49,757 nt of DNA from Acidobacteriota bacterium (GTDB lineage: Bacteria > Acidobacteriota > Terriglobia > Terriglobales > Acidobacteriaceae): NCBI GenBank assembly GCA_021781495.1, contig JAJXWS010000015.1:1-49757 (forward strand), in the 5' to 3' direction. The notes beneath the pieces are model-generated. The model was not told the DNA's origin. It made no database searches and saw nothing but the letters and a program-made list of their open reading frames with translations. A program made the position numbers and the translations under genes. Each line of letters starts with the position of its first letter. Positions within the stretch are counted from its first letter, which is position 1. This document shows, one piece after another, positions 28,545-35,840 of this stretch.

Positions 28545-29522
28545 TCACGCCTCAATTGCCGCGGCAATCTGAGCCCGCACGGCCTCAGACAGGGGCGGCA
28601 TCGCGCCGGACTGGGACGCCACCCAGCTCCCCCAGCGATTCCCTGCTTCGTTCAGCATGGCCAGGCCTGCTCCGTGCAGCATGTAATGCGTCAGGGCCGC
28701 GGTAAACGCATCGCCCGCGCCGATGGTGTCCGCCACCTTGGTGGAAACCCCGGGGTGCTCATGCCACTCATCCCGCGCAACAAGCAGGCTGCCATGGCCG
28801 CCGCGCGTAATCGCGATGAGTTGCAGCGTGGGGAACTCCGCAAGCAGACGCTCGGCGCCTGCGCGCAGTGCAATGGGAGCGCCGCCTTCTTCCACGGGCA
28901 AACCGAGCAGAGAGAGGACGAGCGGCACCTCTGCATCGTTCATCTTCATCACGCTGGCCAGTTCCATGGACTCCTGTACAACCTCGGCGGATATGAACGG
29001 AGCGCGCAGGTTGACGTCAAAAACCCGCACGCACTCTCTAGACGATCTGGCCACGAGCGTCTGGATGGTCTTGCGGGAGCGCAGGCTGCGCTGCGCAAGC
29101 GAGCCAAAGCAGATGGCGTCTGCCCGCTCGGCAAGCTGCATCCACTCATCCGACAGCTCAAGAAAGTCCCATGCGACGGGCTGGTGAATCACATACTCCG
29201 GCTGGCCATGGCTGAGAGACACGGTTACCCGGCCCGTCTCATGCTGGGGATCCACCTGCAGATGGCCGGCATCGACAGGCAGCGGATCCAGCACCTCCAC
29301 AGCCCTCCGGCCAAAGTCGTCGCGGCCAATGCGGCTGAGCACAACCGCGTGATTGCCGAGACGACCGGCCATGACAGAGAAGTTTGCCGGTGCGCCACCA
29401 AGACGCGGCCCCTCGGGCAATACGTCCCACAACAACTCACCCATTCCTAGAATCAAATGCGGCTCTCTCAAAGTCTTGCTCCTGCAAAGATTTGGGCTTG
29501 GTCCGCCCGGGTCATGTTTCAT
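28545..29522 (-). CDS. PfkB-family carbohydrate kinase (fructokinase-like)
   Basis: 325 residues of the ribokinase/PfkB fold. The N-terminal sugar-binding segment GMGELLWDVLPEGPRLGGAP and the C-terminal catalytic motif DTIGAGDAFTAAL, with its catalytic aspartate, are clear. GELLWDVLP and the overall spacing are closest to bacterial fructokinases, but the sugar cannot be fixed from sequence alone. The ATG at 29522 lacks a good ribosome site. A start about 25 residues later, near LILGMGELL, would match most homologues, so the first 20 or so residues are uncertain. It is followed within a few bases by the FG-GAP gene. Confidence 0.85.
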   Translation of the reverse strand: MKHDPGGPSPNLCRSKTLREPHLILGMGELLWDVLPEGPRLGGAPANFSVMAGRLGNHAVVLSRIGRDDFGRRAVEVLDPLPVDAGHLQVDPQHETGRVTVSLSHGQPEYVIHQPVAWDFLELSDEWMQLAERADAICFGSLAQRSLRSRKTIQTLVARSSRECVRVFDVNLRAPFISAEVVQESMELASVMKMNDAEVPLVLSLLGLPVEEGGAPIALRAGAERLLAEFPTLQLIAITRGGHGSLLVARDEWHEHPGVSTKVADTIGAGDAFTAALTHYMLHGAGLAMLNEAGNRWGSWVASQSGAMPPLSEAVRAQIAAAIEA

Positions 29523-29615
29523 TTGTCATGGCAAATGAATACACAATTCGACCCTTGCAATCACTTTCTCTGAGCAAAGCCCCTTCGTCAACAACTCTCT
29601 TGCAGAATTTTGCGA

Positions 29616-30449
29616 TTAGCTGGAGGATGGCCCCGGACGAGCCCCCATCCAGCGCCAGATGGAGCAGTCCTCGTAGTCAAATGCAGCGTATTCGCCATCG
29701 GGCTGGTTGTTCAGGATCGCGCGATCGGCCTTGGCGTCGGCTGGTGACCGCCTGATCCTGCCAAGAAAGAGCCTGACGAATCCGCTCTGCTGCTCAAGGA
29801 TGCCTTCCTGTTCGTTGTTGACGTAGATCAGATCCAACTGGCCGGGCCTTGCGGCAAACGCGCTGGCCAGGCTGCGGAGCACGCGGCGCATCACAACAGG
29901 ACCAAAGGGATTGAAGAGGAACACAAGGCATGGCCCTTTAGGAAAGTGGAAGGAAGCCGCATCCCGGCAGGAAAAGCGCATCGGCGCCCGCGCTCGCCCG
30001 GATGCGCGCCAGATAGCGGCGTTCCGGCGAGCGATACGCGCCAGGGTGGGGTGTAACTCGACGCCGAGGGCAGCGCGAAAAGGGAGTTCCGCAGCCAGCA
30101 GCACCGCCCTGCCCATGCCGGCGCCAACGTCCACAAACGTGAAATCGCCGAGAGGAGCCGCAGGCTGGCTGCGCTGCCAGCGGCGGATAAGGGCATGCAA
30201 TACGGACGGCGCAACCCCGTAGTACGCGGTCGCATGCCGATCGTGCCGATGGCCGGTTGCAAGGTGCCGCCCTGCTATCAAGCCGCTCGTTCGGACTCCA
30301 TGTTCCAGATCGAACGGATGCCGCATAAAGCCCTCGTTCACGGTGAGGCCCGGCAACAGCCTGCGGGATTTTTCGTGTCTCTGCATCTCCAATTTCGCGC
30401 TTACCCCTGCCTGCATTCGCAATGGCCTTGAATCGGAAGTCAACCGCAT
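29616..30449 (-). CDS. Class I SAM-dependent methyltransferase
   Basis: 277 residues. Motif I of the Rossmann-like methyltransferase fold is DVGAGMGRAVLLAAEL (about residues 107-122), followed by LGVELHPTLARIARRN (motif II) and CLVFLFNPFGP (motif IV region). The N-terminal part FDLEHGVRTSGLIAGRHL with ATAYYGVAPS is typical of a family of unassigned bacterial methyltransferases. Several in-frame ATGs (30449, 30416 and later) make the start uncertain. No linked gene indicates the substrate. Confidence 0.8.
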   Translation of the reverse strand: MRLTSDSRPLRMQAGVSAKLEMQRHEKSRRLLPGLTVNEGFMRHPFDLEHGVRTSGLIAGRHLATGHRHDRHATAYYGVAPSVLHALIRRWQRSQPAAPLGDFTFVDVGAGMGRAVLLAAELPFRAALGVELHPTLARIARRNAAIWRASGRARAPMRFSCRDAASFHFPKGPCLVFLFNPFGPVVMRRVLRSLASAFAARPGQLDLIYVNNEQEGILEQQSGFVRLFLGRIRRSPADAKADRAILNNQPDGEYAAFDYEDCSIWRWMGARPGPSSS

Positions 30450-30651
30450 CCCGACTCACCATCGTCTCATCCGGAATTTCACATTCGCTGCTCTTTGCAG
30501 ACATACCTCCCCATGCGCAATCCGTCGCCCCGTACCTCCGCTGGCACCGCCGCCGTGTGCGCAGCGCACAGGCAAAGTGACATAGGTGGGCGAATCGCGA
30601 TACGCTGGAGGGTATTCGCGAAGCACGCGACGAAGGAGCATTCGCATCCCC

Positions 30652-31593
30652 ATGCCAATTCAAACCACATCCAAAATATGGCACAACGGCAACCTTATTC
30701 CCTGGGAACAGGCCACCATCCACGTGATGAGCCACGTGATCCACTATGGCTCCAGTGTGTTTGAGGGTATCCGCTGCTACGCTCAGCCGCAGGGATCCGC
30801 TGTTTTCCGGCTTCCGGAGCACATGCAGCGCCTGCTGGACTCCGCCAAGATTTACCGCATGGAGCTGCCTTTTACCCTGGATGAGCTTTGCGCTGCCGTG
30901 GTGGATCTGATTGAAGCCAATGGGGTTGCACCTTGCTATATTCGCCCCATCGCACTGCGTGGCTATGGGGAGATCGGCGTGAGCCCCAAGGGTTCGCCGA
31001 TCGAGGTTTATATCGCCAACTTCCCGTGGGGCAAGTATGTAGCTGGTCATGGCGGCGCGGATGTGTGCATCTCCAGCTGGAACCGCCTGGCCCCGAACAC
31101 GATGCCCGCGCTGGCCAAGGCCGGCGCCAACTACATGAACTCGCAGCTCATCCGGATGGAGGCCGATATCAACGGCTACGCCGAGGGCATCGGGCTGGAT
31201 GTGAACGGGCTGGTGAGTGAAGGATCGGGAGAAAACGTGTTTGTGGTGCGCAACGGCGTCATCTACACCCCGCCGCTGGCCAACTCCGCCCTGTCTGGCA
31301 TCACACGAGACAGCGTGCTGACGATTGCCCGCCACCTGGGGCTGACGGTCATTGAGCAGTCGATTCCGCGGGAGTTGCTATACATCGCCGACGAGGTGTT
31401 CTTCACGGGTACTGCGGCCGAGGTTTCTCCCATCCGCTCCATTGACCGCATTGTGATTGGCGACGGCAAGATTGGCGAGACGACGAAGAAGATCTCCGAC
31501 GAGTTCTTCTCGATTGCCAACGGGCTGAAGCCGGACCGCTTTGGATGGCTTACCCCGGTGAAGGTGAACGCCAGCGAGACTGTAAGCGCGTAA
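30652..31593 (+). CDS. ilvE: Branched-chain amino acid aminotransferase
   Basis: Last step of Leu/Ile/Val synthesis (and first of their breakdown), PLP-dependent. About 313 residues, fold-type IV. Family segments are IWHNGNLIPWEQATIHVMSH, HYGSSVFEGIRCY, the PLP lysine region PALAKAGANYMNSQL and the phosphate-binding ENVFVVRNGVIYTPP, followed by SALSGITRDSV. The ATG at 30652 gives the usual N-terminus; AAGGAG lies 13 bp upstream, slightly far. A strong terminator follows, so it is probably transcribed alone. Confidence 0.94.
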   Translation: MPIQTTSKIWHNGNLIPWEQATIHVMSHVIHYGSSVFEGIRCYAQPQGSAVFRLPEHMQRLLDSAKIYRMELPFTLDELCAAVVDLIEANGVAPCYIRPIALRGYGEIGVSPKGSPIEVYIANFPWGKYVAGHGGADVCISSWNRLAPNTMPALAKAGANYMNSQLIRMEADINGYAEGIGLDVNGLVSEGSGENVFVVRNGVIYTPPLANSALSGITRDSVLTIARHLGLTVIEQSIPRELLYIADEVFFTGTAAEVSPIRSIDRIVIGDGKIGETTKKISDEFFSIANGLKPDRFGWLTPVKVNASETVSA

Positions 31594-31611
31594 GAATAGA
31601 TCAGCAGCAAG

Positions 31612-31644
31612 CGGGCGGCCGTATTGGCCGCCCGTTTCTTTTTT
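31612..31644 (+). terminator. Rho-independent terminator of ilvE
   Basis: A perfect 9-bp stem, CGGGCGGCC (31612-31620) with 31626-31634, a GTATT loop and the tail TTTCTTTTTT. Confidence 0.93.
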
Positions 31645-31699
31645 GACGAAAAGAGTTCCTGTTGCAGGACTTTAACCGTGGAGTGTTTAGAATCGTTGC

Positions 31700-33409
31700 A
31701 TGCGCGCGAAGCTCCGCTCTCTTCCCTTTCTTTTGTTGGTTTGCCTTGTTGCTTTAGCTACGGTTTGCCTGCCGGTCGCGACAAATGCCCAGGTGTATGC
31801 GGGCCGTCCCAAGCTGATTGTGATTGTGGTCATCGATCAGTTCCGCGGGGACTATCTGAACCGCGACCGGGCGCTGTTCAAGGGCGAAGGCTTCCGGCTA
31901 TTCATGGATCAGGGAGCGTGGTTCACGGATTGCTACTACGACTACGCCAACACGAAGACGGCTCCCGGCCACTCCACCATTGGAACAGGTGCCTATACGG
32001 ACGGGCATGGAATTGAGTCGAACGAGTGGTGGGACGCCTCGCGGTCCGACGTGCACAAGGTCACCTCCGTTGAGGATGAGCGCTACCAGCTTGTGGACCT
32101 GCCCGCATCGCTGATTCCCGCCAACCAGCCGGGCGCCGGGCCGGATGCCCTGCACTACCTGATCGGTGCGTCTCCGCGCAATTTACGCGCGACCACGCTG
32201 GGAGATGAGTTGCGCCTGGCCACGCAGGGACGGGCGCGGGTGTTCGGCGTATCGCTGAAGGACCGGGCGGCGATTCTGCCGGCGGGACAGGCCGCCAACG
32301 GCGCATTCTGGATCGAGCCCTCGACCGGGCTGTTCACCACTTCCACCTACTACATGCAGCATCTGCCGGAGTGGGCCAAGGCCTTTAACGCCAGTGGGCG
32401 CATTGAGCAGGCGGAGCATGAAGCAAATGCCGCTGGGACAACGCAGTTCTTCGAGCTTGTAGGCAGAACTCCGGCCGCCAATCGCTACGAACTGGACTTT
32501 GCCAAGGCGCTGATCACGGGCGAAAAGCTGGGACAAAACGGCGTGACGGACCTGCTGACCATTTCGCTTTCCGCGAATGACATTCAAGGGCACCAGTTCG
32601 GGCCGGATTCGGACTCGGAACAGGAGATGATTCTGAGCCTTGACCACGACATGGGAACCTTCTTCACCTGGCTGGACCAGAACATCGGCCTGAAGAACAC
32701 GTGGCTTGCCCTGACCGCGGACCACGGGGTGGCTCCGGTGGCGAGCCAAGCCGCAAAGCTGGGCATTGACTCGGGCATGGTGAATCTGGAGACGCTTTAC
32801 GACCAGCTGAACAAGGCGTTGAACGCCCGCTACTCCCGCGGCCAACAGGTGGACTACCTGATGCCGGGGCCGGAACTGCCGTATATCGTGCTCAACAAGA
32901 AGGCCTTCCAGAAGGTCCACATTGACGAGCAGACAGCGGAGAATGTGGTGGCTTCGTTGTTGCCGAAGGCGGTGGAAGACCAGGCGCCCAAGCCGGCTGG
33001 GCCGCTGCCTCTGCAACAAAGGATGCCGCCCGCGCCGCAGGTGGCGGATGTTTATACGCGGCTCCAGTTGGCCAACGGCCAGGTGCCACCCACGGAATGG
33101 GGCCGTGAGCTTGAGCACAGCTACACTTACCACGGCAATTGGTACGTAATGCTGGTGCTCGGGGCCTACCAGATGGAGGATGTGCGCTCGTGGGGAGGAA
33201 CGACCCACTTCAGCCCCTGGAACTATGACCGGCATGTTCCGCTCGCCTTCTACGGGACACCGTTTATCCCCGGCGAGTATCATGAGAAAGTGGCTCCTGT
33301 GGATCTGGCAGTCACGTTCGCCTCGCTGGCCGGGGTGAACCGGCCCTCAGCGGCTGTAGGTCGAGTGCTGACTGAAGCGCTGAAGCCCGTCCACGGCACC
33401 AATCAGTAA
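31700..33409 (+). CDS. Exported alkaline phosphatase / phosphodiesterase, PafA-like
   Basis: 569 residues of the alkaline-phosphatase superfamily, exported (signal LPFLLLVCLVALATVCLPVATNA). Metal and catalytic residues expected for the fold are seen in VVIDQFRGDYLNR, the nucleophile region NTKTAPGHSTIGTGAYTDGHG (threonine nucleophile as in PafA), SANDIQGHQFGPDSDS and LTADHGVAP. It should hydrolyse phosphate monoesters or diesters in the periplasm. It is followed 31 bp later by pyrD on the same strand, so possibly co-transcribed, although no functional link is obvious. Confidence 0.85.
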   Translation: MRAKLRSLPFLLLVCLVALATVCLPVATNAQVYAGRPKLIVIVVIDQFRGDYLNRDRALFKGEGFRLFMDQGAWFTDCYYDYANTKTAPGHSTIGTGAYTDGHGIESNEWWDASRSDVHKVTSVEDERYQLVDLPASLIPANQPGAGPDALHYLIGASPRNLRATTLGDELRLATQGRARVFGVSLKDRAAILPAGQAANGAFWIEPSTGLFTTSTYYMQHLPEWAKAFNASGRIEQAEHEANAAGTTQFFELVGRTPAANRYELDFAKALITGEKLGQNGVTDLLTISLSANDIQGHQFGPDSDSEQEMILSLDHDMGTFFTWLDQNIGLKNTWLALTADHGVAPVASQAAKLGIDSGMVNLETLYDQLNKALNARYSRGQQVDYLMPGPELPYIVLNKKAFQKVHIDEQTAENVVASLLPKAVEDQAPKPAGPLPLQQRMPPAPQVADVYTRLQLANGQVPPTEWGRELEHSYTYHGNWYVMLVLGAYQMEDVRSWGGTTHFSPWNYDRHVPLAFYGTPFIPGEYHEKVAPVDLAVTFASLAGVNRPSAAVGRVLTEALKPVHGTNQ

Positions 33410-33440
33410 AAACCATGATTGCCAAGGAAGATTGCCGCTC

Positions 33441-34367
33441 GTGAAACCCGACATGAAAGTGCAGTTGGCCGGCTTGGAACTCTCCAACCCGGTCATAGCC
33501 GCCAGCGGCACCTTTGGCTACGGTATTGAATTTGAAGAGATTGTCTCGCTGGAGCGCATAGGCGGCTTCGTCACCAAGGGTATCTCGCTGCAGCCGCTGA
33601 GCGGCCATCCGCCGCCGCGAATTGTGCAGACGGCTTCCGGCATGCTGAACGCAATCGGTCTGCAGAATGTGGGCGTCGATGAGTTCGTGGCGCGCAAACT
33701 GCCTTCGATGAGCCGCTACCCAAAGTGCAAGGTGTTTGTAAACGTCTTTGGCTACACTGAAGCCGAATACGTGGCAGTGATCGAGCGGCTGAATGAGGCT
33801 GCGGGCATCGCGGCCTATGAGCTCAACGTCTCCTGCCCGAACGTGCACGCCGGCGGAATGGCCTTTGGAGCGGATCCGGGATCGCTGGAGTACCTAGTTC
33901 GATGTGCCCGCGCTGCAACCACGCGCCCATTGATTGTGAAGCTGTCGCCCAACGTCACCTCCATTGCGCAGATGGCAAAGATTGCCGAGAAAGCTGGAGC
34001 CGATGCGGTGAGCCTGGTGAATACATTCCTGGCGATGTCCATCGATCCAGAGACGCGCAAGCCGCGGCTGAGCAATGTAACGGGAGGGCTCTCCGGGCCT
34101 GCCATTAAGCCCATTGCTCTGCGCATGGTCTACGAAGTTGCGCGTGCGGTCTCCATCCCGGTGATCGGCATGGGCGGCATTGTTACCGCCGAAGATGCGG
34201 TTGAATTCCTGCTGGCCGGTGCAACAGCCTTGCAGGTGGGAACGGCAAGCTATGCGGACCCTCGCGCTGTGGAACGCCTGGCTCGCGGACTGGAATCATG
34301 GTGCCGCGGTCATCATGTGGAGCGTGTGTCGAGCTTGACAGGCGCGCTGGATCTTTCCCGTCCCTGA
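33441..34367 (+). CDS. pyrD: Dihydroorotate dehydrogenase, class 1B
   Basis: Oxidises dihydroorotate to orotate in pyrimidine synthesis. About 308 residues. FMN-binding and catalytic segments visible are NPVIAASGTFGYG, GFVTKGISLQPL, NVSCPNVHAGG with the class 1 cysteine base, VNTFLAMSID and GMGGIVTAEDAVEFLLAGATALQVGTA. It reads as class 1B, which normally pairs with the FAD/iron-sulfur subunit PyrK; no pyrK is in the window. The GTG at 33441 is chosen because an AAGGAAG site lies about 10 bp before it; an ATG four codons later is the alternative. Confidence 0.92.
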   Translation: MKPDMKVQLAGLELSNPVIAASGTFGYGIEFEEIVSLERIGGFVTKGISLQPLSGHPPPRIVQTASGMLNAIGLQNVGVDEFVARKLPSMSRYPKCKVFVNVFGYTEAEYVAVIERLNEAAGIAAYELNVSCPNVHAGGMAFGADPGSLEYLVRCARAATTRPLIVKLSPNVTSIAQMAKIAEKAGADAVSLVNTFLAMSIDPETRKPRLSNVTGGLSGPAIKPIALRMVYEVARAVSIPVIGMGGIVTAEDAVEFLLAGATALQVGTASYADPRAVERLARGLESWCRGHHVERVSSLTGALDLSRP

Positions 34368-34445
34368 TTCGCCTCCCTGTCGCTCCTCAATAAATGACAG
34401 GATTCGTATGCTGAGCAGAGTATGGGATGCGGGTTGTTCGCAGAG

Positions 34446-35840
34446 CTATTTCGGCTCCCCGTACGGCACTTCGGCCGGTCTTTCCACGGACCCGCTCGTG
34501 AGGACGGGCTTGCTTCCATCCTGCGTTTCGATGGCGCTGTCGGTAATGGACCAGTTTCTGGCATTCGCAATTACACCGGCCGTTGCCGCCTGGATGTGAA
34601 GATGATCGAGCCGGAAGTTATCCAGAGTCGCATTCGGATAAGCGCTCACATCAAAGGCCCGCCTGGCGCCGGTTGCCTTGATGTTCCAGATGTGCACGTC
34701 GCTGAAATGCGGCAATCCCTGCGCCTCGGGCACAGGCGTGGTCAGCGTCTTCCAGTAGCTCGGAATATCTTTCATGCCGGTCGGCAACGTTGCGTAGCTG
34801 TAGTTCGGGTTCCAGTTCATGGTGATGTGGATCGGAATTGCAACGCCCTCAAGATCCAGATCATGGATGCGGATGTCATGCGCAAAGCCGCCGCGCGTAT
34901 GCGCTGATTTGAAGAGAACTCCAGACGGAACTCCGCTGAGCGCAGTAATGTGATCGACCTCGATGTTGCGGAAGCCACCCGAAGTTTCGCTTCCGATTGT
35001 TATGGCGGCTGCACCGTGCCGCACAATCGAGTCCCGAATCGTGATGTCTTCCGTAGGCCGATTCACGCGCAGTCCATCTGAGTCGCGACCGGACTTCAAA
35101 CAGAGCGCATCATCATTCACATCGATATCGGCATGCTCCACCAGAATCGCACGGGATGAATCAATATCCACGCCGTCCGTACTAGGCCCCTTGCCTCCAA
35201 CGTTGTTGCGAATCGTGATCCCATCGACGTGCACATCGTGCGAATACAAAATCTGCACTGTCCAGAACCCGGAACGCGTGAGCAGGAGCCCGCCGCCAAT
35301 GCGCACTGCAGAGGAGTTCTGAACCAGGAGCAATCGCGGACGGCGTGCGTCATAATCCGAGGCCCAGCGCAATCCCATGGGCTCATACTTTGCGCGCAGA
35401 TCCCAATAGGACTTCCACCAGATTGCCCCATCTCCGTCGATGGTTCCCTTTCCGGTAATCGCCACGTCGTGCTGATCTCGCACATTGATCAACGCCGCCG
35501 GCCAGCTCATTTCGATGCCCGCCACCCGTGTGGGCAGCATCGGATAATCCTGAAGACTCGGTGAGCCGATCAGAGTCACGCCTGCTGGCAGATCGAGAGT
35601 CACCCCAGACTTCAAAAAGAGAGAGCCTGTGCGGTATGTTCCCGGATTCACGGTCGCAGTCCCGCCCACAGCCGCGGCAGCATCGATGGCCTTTTGAATT
35701 GCGGCCGTCTGCATGCCGGATCCGTCTCCCTTGGCCCCGTAGTTATTCGCGACAAACACGCTTGGAGTGGCGCAGGCAAGGGTTGCGGTCAGGCACCCGA
35801 ATAACAGCGCAATCACATTCCGCTGACGCGTGGACCTCAT
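34446..35840 (-). CDS. Glycoside hydrolase family 28 (polygalacturonase-like), exported
   Basis: 464 residues: signal peptide (NVIALLFGCLTATLACA) then a right-handed beta-helix. The N-terminal GAKGDGSGMQTAAIQKAIDAA is the usual GH28/pectate-lyase-like entry. GH28 catalytic motifs appear in order: STDGVDID, NDDALCLKSG, the RHGAAAITIGSE segment in place of the G-H-G motif, and LFKSAHTRGGFAHD in the RIK position. It probably hydrolyses galacturonan or rhamnogalacturonan. Its ATG overlaps the stop of the GH106 gene (ATGA), so the two are made together. Confidence 0.88.
   Translation of the reverse strand: MRSTRQRNVIALLFGCLTATLACATPSVFVANNYGAKGDGSGMQTAAIQKAIDAAAAVGGTATVNPGTYRTGSLFLKSGVTLDLPAGVTLIGSPSLQDYPMLPTRVAGIEMSWPAALINVRDQHDVAITGKGTIDGDGAIWWKSYWDLRAKYEPMGLRWASDYDARRPRLLLVQNSSAVRIGGGLLLTRSGFWTVQILYSHDVHVDGITIRNNVGGKGPSTDGVDIDSSRAILVEHADIDVNDDALCLKSGRDSDGLRVNRPTEDITIRDSIVRHGAAAITIGSETSGGFRNIEVDHITALSGVPSGVLFKSAHTRGGFAHDIRIHDLDLEGVAIPIHITMNWNPNYSYATLPTGMKDIPSYWKTLTTPVPEAQGLPHFSDVHIWNIKATGARRAFDVSAYPNATLDNFRLDHLHIQAATAGVIANARNWSITDSAIETQDGSKPVLTSGSVERPAEVPYGEPK

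Noticed and set aside
29938..31335. A 465-residue minus-strand open frame opposite ilvE
   Set aside because: It overlaps both ilvE and the methyltransferase gene in another frame; the protein shows no family features.
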